This document shows positions 37,839-46,886 of a stretch of 60,412 nucleotides of DNA, piece after piece. The notes beneath the pieces were generated by a model. The model had not been told where the DNA came from, ran no database searches, and saw only the letters and a program-made list of their open reading frames with translations. The DNA is taken from positions 1 through 60,412 of the forward strand of contig JAAYTP010000128.1 of NCBI GenBank assembly GCA_012518025.1. The letters are read 5' to 3'. A program made the position numbers and the translations under genes. Position 1 is the stretch's first letter. Each line of letters begins with the position of its first letter. Source of the DNA: Clostridiaceae bacterium (lineage in GTDB: Bacteria; Bacillota; Clostridia; DSM-8532).

Positions 37839-37988
37839 CACGATACAAACATACAAATTGTGATAACATGCATGATGTACAGTGACTTGTCGCCCGGTTT
37901 CATAGAATCGGACATTCTCCGCTACAGTTCCCAGTTTGTTTCACCTGCCATCTGCAGCTTCATCGTATGCCATGTCACAGCGAGTAAT

Positions 37989-38017
37989 ATTGTACTACAG
38001 GATCATTTTATTTGCAA
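37989..38017 (-). promoter_or_regulatory. Sigma-A promoter of the S10-spc-alpha operon
   Basis: Minus strand TTGCAA-N17-TACAAT. Predicted start near 37982 gives a ~250-base leader before rpsJ. No other good promoter lies between it and the LonB-like gene. Confidence 0.75.
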
Positions 38018-38074
38018 GAATAATTTACGCCCAATCCTATATTTTTTTTATAAGGCAGGGGCAGGTGCTTCCAG

Positions 38075-38263
38075 GGATCCCGTAAAGCCTGTGAAACCTA
38101 TAATTTCACACATTCTGCCGTTCGCGATGACAGTATGGATGTGGGAGGTTAGAAGTGGGAATATAAGAAGGGCTTTGAAGCCGGAGATTGCCGCGCTCCA
38201 CTCCGTTCCGCTCGCAATGACAAAAGTTTAGACAGCCTGCATACATAAAAGGATCCCGTAAAG
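38075..38263. repeat. 13-bp direct repeats enclosing a repeat-rich segment
   Basis: GGATCCCGTAAAG occurs at 38075-38087 and 38251-38263. The 163 bases between them hold a 7-bp inverted repeat (TGTGAAA/TTTCACA, 38090-38110) and two repeat units also found in degenerate form at 40.9-41.1 kb. The layout recalls a small non-coding element with flanking duplications, but no transposase or clean terminal inverted repeat is present. Confidence 0.45.
38123..38222. repeat. Degenerate intergenic repeats, copy 1
   Basis: Two units. 38123-38159 begins CGCGATGACA and continues with a GTGGGAGGTTAGAAGTG-like stretch. 38184-38222 runs from GAGATTGCCGCG to CTCGCAATGACA, the form of a short palindromic repeat seen in many genomes (GAGATTGC...GCAATGACA). 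Related units lie at 40.9-41.1 kb. Confidence 0.6.
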
Positions 38264-38341
38264 GTAAGGTCGCATTGCGATAAGACGCTTAAAGCTCTCT
38301 GTGATAATGAAAAAAGGGCGGCTGCCGACACCTGGCTTACC

Positions 38342-40777
38342 TTATTCCTTGTACTTGGCCGTTGTTTCGGCAAAATACCTGAGTTTTTTGTACACCCGGT
38401 CATTAACTGTGCCCTCGGGATAAGTCCCGTCGGATTTTTTCTCTCCGGCAGGAACACCGGTGAGGATCTCGATACCCTCATCAACCGTACTGACAGGATA
38501 GATATGAAACGTCCCTTCCTTTACGGCTTCCACCACATCGTCATTGAGCATCAGATTCTTGACATTCTGCACGGGAATTATCACTCCCTGCTCTCCGGTA
38601 AGGCCTTTTATCCTGCATATGTTGAAATAGCTCTGGATCTTAAAGGTTGCTCCCCCAATGGGCTGAATGATTCCAAGCTGGTTAACCGAACCTGTGACGG
38701 CAATGCCCTGATTGATGGGAAGATCAGCCAGGCTGGACAGAATGGCGTACAGTTCTGTTGAGGATGCACTGTCACCGTCAATTCCGCTGTAATTCTGCTC
38801 AAAGCAGATGCTGGCGGTAAGCGAAAGCGGAATATCCTGAGCATACTTTCTTCCTATATATCCGCTCAGAATCAGAACACCCTTGGAATGCGTATAGCCT
38901 CCAGTCTCCACTTCCCGTTCAATGTCTACAATGCCGGCCTTGCCCATGAAGGTGGCTGCCGTGATCCTAGCGGGTTTTCCAAAGGTATAATCCCCCATAT
39001 CAATGACGGCAAGGCCGTTGATCTGCCCTACCACCCAGCCGTCGGTATCTATCATGATGGTACCTTTACGGACAAGTTCCAGCAGTTGCTCGTCATATTT
39101 ACTGGAACGCTTCATTTTCTCACTTATAGCCCTTTTTACATGCTGGGCTGTAACAAGGTCTGAACTCTGGATCCTGGCCCAGGTCCCTGCCTCCCCAAGT
39201 ACATTGACAATCTCACTGAAGCGGGTAGTGAGTTTGCTCTGATCCTGCACCAGCCATGAGCAGTAGTTCACCACCTCAGCCACACCGCTCCTGTCAAAAT
39301 GGGGGATACCCTCCTTGTTACAGAAGGCGCTTATGTAGCGGGCGAGCTTTGCAATATTGACCTCATTCCAGTCCATTTGATCATCAAAATCTGCCTTGAT
39401 CTTGAAATATTTCTTAAAATCACGATCATAGTTGTAAAGAAGATGATAAAGCTCGCTGCTCCCTACCAATATGACTTTGACATTGATGGGAATGGGTTCG
39501 GGCTTTAGGGCTGAAACAGCAACCAGTCCCATCTGTTCCTTAATATTTTCGATGACGATCTGCCTGGTTTTCAGGGTTCTTTTAATGGCTGCAAAGGATT
39601 GGGGGTTGGACAGGACATCGTTTATCTGGAGGATCAAAAAGCCCCCGTTGGCCTGATGAAATAGCCCGGGCTTTATCATGGTATAATCTGTGGTCATGGT
39701 CCCGAATTCATTCTCATATTCGCATCTTCCCATCAGATTATAGTAGGTTGGGTTATAGTCTACTACAACTGGAGCTCCATGTAGATGGCTGTTGTCCACC
39801 AGAAGATTTACCTTGTAGCGGTGATAGGGGTTTTCTTCGCCCCCTCTTCTGGCCATCAACTGAAGGAGCATGGAGTGCTGATCATCTCCATAGTCAGTAC
39901 GCACAAAGGATTCTATGTTTTCCAGAATATCGCTTCTTACCGAGTTCAGGTATTCCACAACTGCCGGATATGGTTCGTATTTTTCTTTTAGGTCATCTAT
40001 ATGTATCCCAACGGCATAAAGGGCGATCTGGTTCTCCCACTTCTTGACGGCCTCCTCCGCATCTGATTCTATTTCCCGGATTTTTCTTATGATATCACCG
40101 GTCTGATCCTGGAGTTGTTCAGAAGATTTTGAAAGCTCGATCTTCACGTCCTCATCGAGAAGCTTAAACTCCTCCTCGCTTAAGGGCTCGCCATCCAACA
40201 GGGGCATGAAGTAGATGCCCGAGTTGGCCAGTTTGATGCGAAATCCACGCTCCTGTGCCTCCTGGCTCAACTTCATGACCAACTCGTCTTTTTTGTCACG
40301 GAACCTCTTCATGATACGGGATCTCTCAGCTTCATACTCATCGCCGTTGAAAGCCTTTATGATCTCCTGCTCGATAATCCTTACGAATTCTTCCATGTCT
40401 TTTTTAAACTCACGACCTATGCCGGCAGGAAGGTTTATAGCCCTGGGACGGTTGGAGTCATCGAAATTATAGACATAGCACCAATCATCGGGTACGGGCA
40501 TGACCCTTGCCTGTCTTTGGGCACATTCCAGTGCATAGCGGGTCTTCCCTTGCCCGGATTCACCAGCCATATAGATGTTATAGCCGTCAAGCTCTATGGC
40601 AAGGCCAAATTCGGTAGCCTCAACGGCCCTTTGCTGGCCAATCAGGTCTCTGGAAGGCGTAATCCCGCCGGTATTTTCAAAATCAAATAATGACGGATCG
40701 CATTCTCTTCGTAGCGCTGAAGCGGGAAGCGGTTTTACTGGCATAACATCACGTCCTTCCATACATTTCCTGCTCAT
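38342..40777 (-). CDS. LonB-like ATP-dependent protease (YcbZ-type)
   Basis: An 811-residue soluble AAA+ protease related to Lon but without the Lon N-terminal domain. The P-loop GESGQGKT is at 72-79; a long helical insertion (about 130-270) follows; the AAA region includes GLFHQANGGFLILQ. The C-terminal Lon protease domain has the catalytic Ser in DGDSASST and the Lys in IGGATFKIQ. Both ATG 40777 (after GAGG) and ATG 40744 (after GGAAGG) are plausible starts. A second Lon is encoded at 44.1 kb. No terminator is evident; degenerate repeats flank the gene. Confidence 0.9.
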   Translation of the reverse strand: MSRKCMEGRDVMPVKPLPASALRRECDPSLFDFENTGGITPSRDLIGQQRAVEATEFGLAIELDGYNIYMAGESGQGKTRYALECAQRQARVMPVPDDWCYVYNFDDSNRPRAINLPAGIGREFKKDMEEFVRIIEQEIIKAFNGDEYEAERSRIMKRFRDKKDELVMKLSQEAQERGFRIKLANSGIYFMPLLDGEPLSEEEFKLLDEDVKIELSKSSEQLQDQTGDIIRKIREIESDAEEAVKKWENQIALYAVGIHIDDLKEKYEPYPAVVEYLNSVRSDILENIESFVRTDYGDDQHSMLLQLMARRGGEENPYHRYKVNLLVDNSHLHGAPVVVDYNPTYYNLMGRCEYENEFGTMTTDYTMIKPGLFHQANGGFLILQINDVLSNPQSFAAIKRTLKTRQIVIENIKEQMGLVAVSALKPEPIPINVKVILVGSSELYHLLYNYDRDFKKYFKIKADFDDQMDWNEVNIAKLARYISAFCNKEGIPHFDRSGVAEVVNYCSWLVQDQSKLTTRFSEIVNVLGEAGTWARIQSSDLVTAQHVKRAISEKMKRSSKYDEQLLELVRKGTIMIDTDGWVVGQINGLAVIDMGDYTFGKPARITAATFMGKAGIVDIEREVETGGYTHSKGVLILSGYIGRKYAQDIPLSLTASICFEQNYSGIDGDSASSTELYAILSSLADLPINQGIAVTGSVNQLGIIQPIGGATFKIQSYFNICRIKGLTGEQGVIIPVQNVKNLMLNDDVVEAVKEGTFHIYPVSTVDEGIEILTGVPAGEKKSDGTYPEGTVNDRVYKKLRYFAETTAKYKE

Positions 40778-41143
40778 GGTTTACCTCAAAACAAGCCATC
40801 CAAAACATTGTGTTTTATAAGGACAACCCCTATATTCTATAAAAGACATATAATAATATGATTATGCAAATGAAGTGAGATGTGAGAATTCCCCATGACA
40901 TATTAGAGGTACCTCTCTCCTCCCACCTCTCACTTCTAGTATGCAATTGTGAGTAGACGAAGTCGACGAAGCCATCTCGCAAAATAGATGTGGGATGTGA
41001 GAGATTAGAGTTTGGAATAAGAAATGGCTACCTTCTTATCTCCAATATATGAGTTTGCGATATGAGATACCGCGGTACCCCGCGATGACATGCTGGGTGT
41101 GAGATGTGGGAAGTTGGAAGTGAAAAACTGGAGCCTTCACTTC
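40778..41143. repeat. Repeat-rich intergenic region upstream of the LonB-like gene, copy 2
   Basis: No gene is visible here. Units include 41081-41124 (begins CGCGATGACA, then GTGTGAGATGTGGGAAGTTG), a shorter related stretch at 40986-41010, an inverted version near 40918-40938 (CTCCCACCTCTCACTTCTAG), a unit at 40946-40980 (TGTGAGTAGACGAAG, then TCGACGAAGCCATCTC) and a perfect 12-bp palindrome AGAGGTACCTCT (40905-40916). They match the kind of repeat at 38.1-38.2 kb in opposite orientation. The ~90 bases next to the gene are AT-rich and may hold its promoter, though I see no clear pair. Confidence 0.55.
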
Positions 41144-41605
41144 TCACTCCAATCTCAGCCACATGATCAGCGCATCCTCCCTGTTGTCGGCATAATACTG
41201 CTTTCTGCGCCCTTCAACCTTAAAGCCAAAGGACTCATAAAGCCTGATGGCTGGAAGATTACTGACACGGACTTCCAGGGTCAGGGACTTAATGCCGCTG
41301 GTTCTGGCATGATCTATGAGATCCTGCAGCAGTTTCCTGGCAAATCCCTTCCTCCTGAATTCCGGACGAACCGCCACATTTGTGATATGCCCCTCATCCA
41401 TTATTCGCCACATGCCTATATATCCGGCAATATTACCCCGGAATTCAATGACTCGATACCTGGCACGGATATTGAAATACTCTTCCTCCAGCATGCCCCT
41501 CGTCCATGGCACGCTGAATGAAGCTTTTTCCACAGCCTCCAGATCGTCCAGATCCGAATAACGCATTTTCCTTATAATAATATGCTCATCCATATTGGAC
41601 CTCAC
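41144..41605 (-). CDS. rimI: Ribosomal protein S18-alanine N-acetyltransferase RimI
   Basis: A 153-residue GNAT enzyme. Typical RimI features are the acetyl-CoA loop RPEFRRKGFARKLL (about residues 80-93), LEVRVSNLPAIRLYESFGF and the ending YYADNREDALIMWLRL. It lies right after tsaB, the usual association. The start may be at the ATG at 41605 or four codons later (41593). Confidence 0.92.
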   Translation of the reverse strand: MRSNMDEHIIIRKMRYSDLDDLEAVEKASFSVPWTRGMLEEEYFNIRARYRVIEFRGNIAGYIGMWRIMDEGHITNVAVRPEFRRKGFARKLLQDLIDHARTSGIKSLTLEVRVSNLPAIRLYESFGFKVEGRRKQYYADNREDALIMWLRLE

Positions 41606-41611
41606 ACCGGG

Positions 41612-42310
41612 CTAAGCATTCGATTCTCTCATACGCTCTGCCTGTGATTTTCTAAGATAGAGTGGCTCAAGTTCAAAGGGGCTTGAGATGGTGCCGCACT
41701 GTGCCTGTTTCTCTGCAAGAAGTGCCGTACAGGCAGCTCTCGGAAGAAACAGTGCCTTATCGGCCTGCCAGACCGGATATTTGACTGCATTCTTTACCGT
41801 TGAATGATGAAGGGGCGCTCCATCCCCCAGGATAAGAATCTCTTCCCTAAAGTCTGCCAGAATCCCTGCCAGCTCAATTACGGGAAGGGCATAATAATCG
41901 CTGATACGGCGGAAATCACCATTATTCTTCCTGTAAACTGCCGTATAGACCTGATTGTTTCTGGCATCCATCATAGGGCAGATGACCCCGTTGAAATCAT
42001 TGACCGAATAGGCAAGGGCATCCAATGTGGGAATCCCGCACACCGGTTTCTTTTGGGCATAAGCCATGCCCTTTGCCGTCACGATGCCGATCCTGAGGCC
42101 GGTGAAGGAGCCAGGCCCTATGGACGCTGCATACAGGTCAAACTGGTCTGCCTTCAGATCAAGAAGTTCCATCAGGGATTGGATCATGGGAACAAGCTGT
42201 TGAGAGTGGGTTTTCGCATGGGAAGTCGTCAGCTCTCCAAGTACCCAACCGTTTTCAACAACGGCAACAGAGGCTGTCAGACTGGCTGTTTCTAAAGCAA
42301 GAGTTCTCAT
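41612..42310 (-). CDS. tsaB: t6A biosynthesis protein TsaB
   Basis: TsaB pairs with TsaD in making threonylcarbamoyl-adenosine at tRNA position 37. The protein (232 residues) starts MRTLALETASLTASVAVVE and contains GPGSFTGLRIG, an ASKHA-fold phosphate-loop vestige. The ATG at 42310 overlaps the tsaE stop by 4 bases (ATGA), fixing the start; a frame extending upstream to 42424 only overlaps tsaE. No tsaD lies in the window. Confidence 0.95.
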   Translation of the reverse strand: MRTLALETASLTASVAVVENGWVLGELTTSHAKTHSQQLVPMIQSLMELLDLKADQFDLYAASIGPGSFTGLRIGIVTAKGMAYAQKKPVCGIPTLDALAYSVNDFNGVICPMMDARNNQVYTAVYRKNNGDFRRISDYYALPVIELAGILADFREEILILGDGAPLHHSTVKNAVKYPVWQADKALFLPRAACTALLAEKQAQCGTISSPFELEPLYLRKSQAERMRESNA

Positions 42311-42750
42311 GATCGATCCTGCCTTTCCAAGAAGATGGTTCTTTTGTTCAGCTGGGCTTGGTCCCTCATGATCCTGATATGCATGGCATCCGCAGGAAGC
42401 ATTTGGGGCACCCTGTCCCCCCACTCAACAATGCAAACATCATTGGTGTTAAAGTATTCATCCCAACCGATATAATATAGCTCCTCAGGATCATCTATCC
42501 GGTATACATCAAAATGATGCAGCTTTATATCTCCCTCATAGGTATTTACAATGGTGAAGGTTGGGCTTGTAATGGTATCCTCAATACCAAGACCTTTGGC
42601 AATCCCCTTAACCAGAGCAGTTTTTCCAGCACCCAGATCGCCTTCCAGGCTCACAGTTGTGCCCGGTCCCATGAGGCGTGCCAGCTGTATGCCTAAATTA
42701 TGGGTCTCTTCCTCCGAACAGGAGATATACTTTTCGGTTATATTTCCCAT
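42307..42750 (-). CDS. tsaE: t6A biosynthesis ATPase TsaE
   Basis: The ATPase that resets the TsaBD complex. The P-loop GDLGAGKT is at 37-44, and further family features are SPTFTIVNTYEG and HFDVYRIDDPEELYYIG. 147 residues, normal size. Stop overlaps the tsaB start; 3 bases after the amidohydrolase. Confidence 0.96.
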   Translation of the reverse strand: MGNITEKYISCSEEETHNLGIQLARLMGPGTTVSLEGDLGAGKTALVKGIAKGLGIEDTITSPTFTIVNTYEGDIKLHHFDVYRIDDPEELYYIGWDEYFNTNDVCIVEWGDRVPQMLPADAMHIRIMRDQAQLNKRTIFLERQDRS

Positions 42751-42753
42751 CGC

Positions 42754-43935
42754 TCAACCTTTCTCCTGAGTATATGCTATCTTTCCGTTAATGATGGTCA
42801 TATAAACCCTGGTCATGTAATCAAAAGGATGGCCTGTATACAATACCATGTCAGCGTCCTTTCCAACCTCAAGGCTTCCGACGCGGTCATCAATACGGCA
42901 AGCCCTGGCTGCATTGATGGTTATAGCTTTAAGAGCCTCTTCACTATCCATCCCCTCACGAACTGTCAGAGCCGCACATAGCATGAGATGCTGAACAGGC
43001 ACGCAGGGATGATCGGTCATGATAGAAACTCTGACCCCGCTGTCCGCCAGGATCGCAGGAGTCCTGAGGGACTGGTTTTTGAGCTCAATCTTGGAACGGT
43101 CGGTAAGAAGCGGTCCTACAATAACATCACATCCGCATTCTTTAAGTACATCGGGTATGAGCCAGCCCTCGGTGCAATGATCCAGGGTGAGATCAAGGTT
43201 GAATTCTCTGGCAATTCTGATGGCTGTCACAATATCATCAGCCCTGTGGGCATGTGCCTTCACGACCAGTTCCCGCCTTATCACCGGTAAAAGAGCCTCA
43301 AGCTTCATATCGAATTCGGGTTTCTCGTTTTCTTCCCTATCCCTTTCGTACTCCTCTTTAGCTTCAAGATATTCTCTGGCCTTGAAGAGCTGCTCCCGCA
43401 GTATGGCTGCCGTTGTCATCCGGGTGGTGGGAGCCTGATGCTTCTCATTGTAAACAGTTTTGGGGTTCTCACCAAAAGCTATCTTCATGGCGCATGGATC
43501 CTTGACAATCATCTCGTCAACCGTTCTGCCCCATGTCTTGATAGCTGTGAACTGCCCGCCAATAACGTTGGAACTTCCGGGACCGGTTACCACTGTGGTA
43601 ACACCGAACTGCCTGGCCTCCTCGAAGGCTCTGTCATATTGGTTGATACCGTCTATGGCGCGCAAATGGGGAGTGACGGGATCAGCCATCTCATTTACAT
43701 CATCCCCCTCAAAGCCCATGGCATCTTCCACCATGCCGATATGGCAATGGGCATCCACCAGTCCGGGCATGAGCACCATACCTGCTGCATCAATCTCCTG
43801 ATCGTCCTTTCCCGCTTTCGGGCAATCCTCCATGGATCCGATGGCAACAATTTTACCCCCGTCGCAGGTAACATATCCTTTATCGTACCGGGCACCTGCC
43901 ATTGTATAGATCTTTGCGTTCTTTAATATTAGCAT
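42754..43935 (-). CDS. Metal-dependent amidohydrolase
   Basis: A cytosolic 393-residue member of the amidohydrolase superfamily (imidazolonepropionase-like). The HCH metal motif is in GLVDAHCHIG (about residues 59-68); later metal or catalytic residues are KAHAHR, LDHCTEGW and MTDHP. The family cleaves amide or amine bonds in cyclic substrates; the substrate cannot be read from sequence. It begins the unit amidohydrolase-tsaE-tsaB-rimI, with GGAGG before the ATG. Confidence 0.88.
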   Translation of the reverse strand: MLILKNAKIYTMAGARYDKGYVTCDGGKIVAIGSMEDCPKAGKDDQEIDAAGMVLMPGLVDAHCHIGMVEDAMGFEGDDVNEMADPVTPHLRAIDGINQYDRAFEEARQFGVTTVVTGPGSSNVIGGQFTAIKTWGRTVDEMIVKDPCAMKIAFGENPKTVYNEKHQAPTTRMTTAAILREQLFKAREYLEAKEEYERDREENEKPEFDMKLEALLPVIRRELVVKAHAHRADDIVTAIRIAREFNLDLTLDHCTEGWLIPDVLKECGCDVIVGPLLTDRSKIELKNQSLRTPAILADSGVRVSIMTDHPCVPVQHLMLCAALTVREGMDSEEALKAITINAARACRIDDRVGSLEVGKDADMVLYTGHPFDYMTRVYMTIINGKIAYTQEKG

Positions 43936-43988
43936 TTATTCCTCCAAATTATTCCCTCACGCTTGCTTTGGTATCAGTAAAGAAAATG

Positions 43989-44013
43989 CAGGCTTTTGAA
44001 AAAAGCCTGCACA
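43989..44013 (-). terminator. Terminator after lonA
   Basis: Perfect 11-bp stem TGCAGGCTTTT/AAAAGCCTGCA with a 3-base loop, then TTTTCTTTAC on the minus strand. It ends the lonA transcript before the amidohydrolase gene. Confidence 0.85.
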
Positions 44014-44058
44014 TATTATAGCATAATTCTTTATATCCAGCGAAGTATCCGCCAAAAA

Positions 44059-46476
44059 TCACTGTTCGATACTCACAGCGGCTTCATCAGCAGCCTGCGC
44101 CATGTCCACCATATTTGGCATCTTCTTCTCGGTAGGGTCTTCAGGCATGCGAACCAGTGCAAGTTTAAACACTTCATCCATGTGGGATACCGGAGTGAGT
44201 TTGATCGTCTGTCTGATATTCTCAGGTATCTCTTCAATATCCTTGACATTTTCCTTAGGCATCAGTACCTCATTCACACCGGCCCTGTGAGCAGCGAGCA
44301 CCTTCTCCTTCAGCCCGCCTATCGGCAGAACCCTGCCTCTCAATGTTATTTCACCGGTCATAGCCACATTCCTTCTTACAGGGATACCGGAGATCGCCGA
44401 CATCATAGCGGTTGCAAGTGTGATTCCGGCTGATGGGCCATCCTTGGGTATTGCGCCTTCAGGCACATGGATATGCATGTCAAAAATCTTATGGAAACCT
44501 GCATCGATTCCATAGTGATCTGCCACAGACCGGATATAGCTTCGGGCTATCCGGGCAGACTCCTTCATCACATCACCCAGTTGTCCCGTGAGTTCAAGCA
44601 TGCCCTCGCCAGGCATGATATTCACCTCGATTGCCATGGTGTCCCCTCCAACAGGAGTCCATGCCAGGCCGCGCACAATACCCACTTCATCAACCTCATT
44701 GGCTACATCATACAGATATTTCCTTCCGCCAAGGTAGTTCTTGATCGTCCTTGGGGTAATCCTGACCATCTTCCTTTCACCAGAGACCAGCAGTTTGGCT
44801 GCCTTTCTCATCACAGTTGCAATGTTTCGTTCCAGGTTTCTCACGCCGGCTTCACGGGTATAGTGCACTACAATCTCCCGAATGCCTGACTCATCAAAGC
44901 GAACCTTCGATCCGTCCAGACCATGGGCAGCCAGCTGCTTGGGTATTAAATGGCGGGATGCAATACACACCTTCTCATCCTCGGTGTACCCGGAAATATC
45001 AATGACCTCCATACGATCCAAAAGTGGCTGTGGGATGGCTTCCTTATAATTTGCCGTAGTGATGAACATCACATCGGACAGGTCAAAAGGCAACTCCAGA
45101 TAATGATCCCTGAAATCCTTGTTCTGCTCGGCGTCCAAGACCTCCAAAAGAGCAGATGCGGGGTCTCCCCGGAAATCACTTGACATCTTATCGATCTCAT
45201 CCATCAGGATCAGAGGGTTGCTGGAGCCTGCCTGCCGCAGGGCGTTTATGATACGTCCTGGCATGGATCCTACGTAGGTTCTTCTATGCCCACGTATTTC
45301 GGCTTCGTCCCTCACGCCTCCCAGCGACATCCTGGCGTAATTCCGGTTCAGTGACTCGGCAATGGATCTGGCAATTGAAGTCTTGCCAACCCCCGGAGGT
45401 CCCGCCAGGCAGATAATAGGACCGTGAAGCCCGTTCCGGAGCTTTCTGACAGAAAGATATTCCAGAATCCTTTCCTTTACCTTGGACAGACCATAATGAT
45501 CCCTGTCCAAAATCTCAGCGGCATACTGGAGATCAAGGCGTTCATCGGTCTTTTGGTTCCATGGAAGCTCAAGGATGGTATCCAGGTATGTCCTTATGAC
45601 CCCGCTCTCAGCCGATGTAGAATGCATGCGGGAGAGACGGTCCACTTCCTTCATGGCCTTATTTCTCACTTCTTCCGGAAGATCTGCCTTTATTATTCTT
45701 TCCCTGTATTCTTCCACTTCAGAAGACAGGCCTTCAGTTTCGCCCAATTCCCTCTGGATAGCCTTGAGCTGTTCCCTCAGGTAATATTCCCGCTGGTTTT
45801 TGTCAATCTGTTGCCTGACCTTGGTGCTTATGTTTTTCTCTATTTCAAGAATCTCATTTTCATGCACAAGTATGTCCAGGATCCTCTCAAGCCTCTTCTT
45901 GGGTGACAGTTCTTCAAGAATGCTCTGTTTGAGTTCAACGGCTATGGACAGATTGGATGCAATAATGTCCGGCAAACGGGTTAAATCGTCAATGGCGGTA
46001 ATTGAAAGAGTGGCATCCGGTGATATCTTGCCAGAGAGCTTGGCATACTGCTCAAAGTGCTCAACTACCTGCCTTGCCAGTGCCTCAACATCGGTCTTCC
46101 CGCTGCGTATGGAGTAGACCCTTACAGGCTTGATTTTTGCCATATAAAAAGGCTCGGTCTGAACCAGTTCGGAAAGCTTTGCCCGACCAATACCCTCAAC
46201 CAGTACTCTGATTGTATCTCCGGGAAGTCTCAAAAGCTGTTTGATCTTGGCTATGGTACCGTATGCGTATATATCTTCGGGCTCTGGATCCTCTATGTTT
46301 GGATCCCTCTGAGCCACAAGAAAAATTAGCTGCTCTTCCAACATGGATTCCTCAATCGCCTTGATTGATTTAATCCTGCCTACGTCGAAGTGCAGTATCA
46401 TATGGGGATAAACCACGATTCCTCTCAATGGAATAAGCGGCATATGTCTTGCATTTTTGTCTTTGACCTGTGCCAT
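44059..46476 (-). CDS. lon: ATP-dependent protease Lon (LonA)
   Basis: A cytosolic protease that degrades misfolded and regulatory proteins. The 805-residue chain has the LonA N-terminal domain ([20 protein letters not shown]), the AAA+ module with Walker [10 protein letters not shown] and Walker [11 protein letters not shown], and the protease domain with the Ser in [11 protein letters not shown] and the Lys in [10 protein letters not shown]. Own promoter upstream, terminator downstream, so it is a single-gene unit. Confidence 0.97.
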   Translation of the reverse strand: MAQVKDKNARHMPLIPLRGIVVYPHMILHFDVGRIKSIKAIEESMLEEQLIFLVAQRDPNIEDPEPEDIYAYGTIAKIKQLLRLPGDTIRVLVEGIGRAKLSELVQTEPFYMAKIKPVRVYSIRSGKTDVEALARQVVEHFEQYAKLSGKISPDATLSITAIDDLTRLPDIIASNLSIAVELKQSILEELSPKKRLERILDILVHENEILEIEKNISTKVRQQIDKNQREYYLREQLKAIQRELGETEGLSSEVEEYRERIIKADLPEEVRNKAMKEVDRLSRMHSTSAESGVIRTYLDTILELPWNQKTDERLDLQYAAEILDRDHYGLSKVKERILEYLSVRKLRNGLHGPIICLAGPPGVGKTSIARSIAESLNRNYARMSLGGVRDEAEIRGHRRTYVGSMPGRIINALRQAGSSNPLILMDEIDKMSSDFRGDPASALLEVLDAEQNKDFRDHYLELPFDLSDVMFITTANYKEAIPQPLLDRMEVIDISGYTEDEKVCIASRHLIPKQLAAHGLDGSKVRFDESGIREIVVHYTREAGVRNLERNIATVMRKAAKLLVSGERKMVRITPRTIKNYLGGRKYLYDVANEVDEVGIVRGLAWTPVGGDTMAIEVNIMPGEGMLELTGQLGDVMKESARIARSYIRSVADHYGIDAGFHKIFDMHIHVPEGAIPKDGPSAGITLATAMMSAISGIPVRRNVAMTGEITLRGRVLPIGGLKEKVLAAHRAGVNEVLMPKENVKDIEEIPENIRQTIKLTPVSHMDEVFKLALVRMPEDPTEKKMPNMVDMAQAADEAAVSIEQ

Positions 46477-46527
46477 GCAGCATCATCCTTTCGTTGCCGT
46501 AAGGCCTCTTACCCCTAGGCTATCCCT

Positions 46528-46556
46528 ATTATAAAGGCCGATATCCTGTAATTCAA
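46528..46556 (-). promoter_or_regulatory. Sigma-A promoter of lon
   Basis: Minus strand TTGAAT-N17-TATAAT, predicted start near 46521, 45 bases before the lon ATG. I see no CIRCE or CtsR box. The rest of the gap to the tuf terminators (46557-46781) shows no gene. Confidence 0.75.
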
Positions 46557-46781
46557 ATGTTTCTTTTGCCAAATCAGCACCCGTTTGCTTTACTTATAAG
46601 TACCTCAGCCCAAACCTTAATTTAACTTAAAAGCCGGCAGAACACCGTCTGGAAAACCTTAGCCGTTAGTATAAGAGACTCTTGATTAATATCTTCCCTG
46701 CGGCCCTGCCCTGGAAACAGCCGGATTCTATCCGGATCTGAACCACAGGATCAAAAGCAAATGCTGAGTGCATTTCAGAGG

Positions 46782-46825
46782 TTTGAGCCTTGCGGGAAAT
46801 GGTCTTATTTCCCGCAAGGCTCAAA
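46782..46825 (-). terminator. Second, long hairpin after tuf
   Basis: A perfect 19-bp stem (46782-46800 with 46807-46825; core GCCTTGCGGGAAAT) with a 6-base loop. No T tail follows on the minus strand, so it may back up the terminator before it, block exonucleases, or terminate read-through from either side. Confidence 0.7.
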
Positions 46826-46851
46826 AAGGAGGAGACCGAAATCTCCTCCTT
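46826..46851 (-). terminator. Rho-independent terminator after tuf
   Basis: AAGGAGGAGA/TCTCCTCCTT stem with a 6-base loop directly downstream of tuf, followed by T residues on the minus strand. Confidence 0.85.
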
Positions 46852-46886
46852 CAGTAATAAACCTTATTCTGTCAAGCCAGATCAGA

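Noticed and set aside
37736-38341. A transposase or gene remnant before the LonB-like gene
   Set aside because: No frame in the gap shows a conserved domain; the visible structure is a promoter, a leader and short repeats.
40861-41143. CRISPR array in the repeat-rich gap
   Set aside because: Units are degenerate, differ in orientation and spacing, and there are no regular unique spacers or cas genes.
46477-46781. CtsR or CIRCE site at lon
   Set aside because: No matching repeats were found near the lon promoter; the only CIRCE is at groESL.
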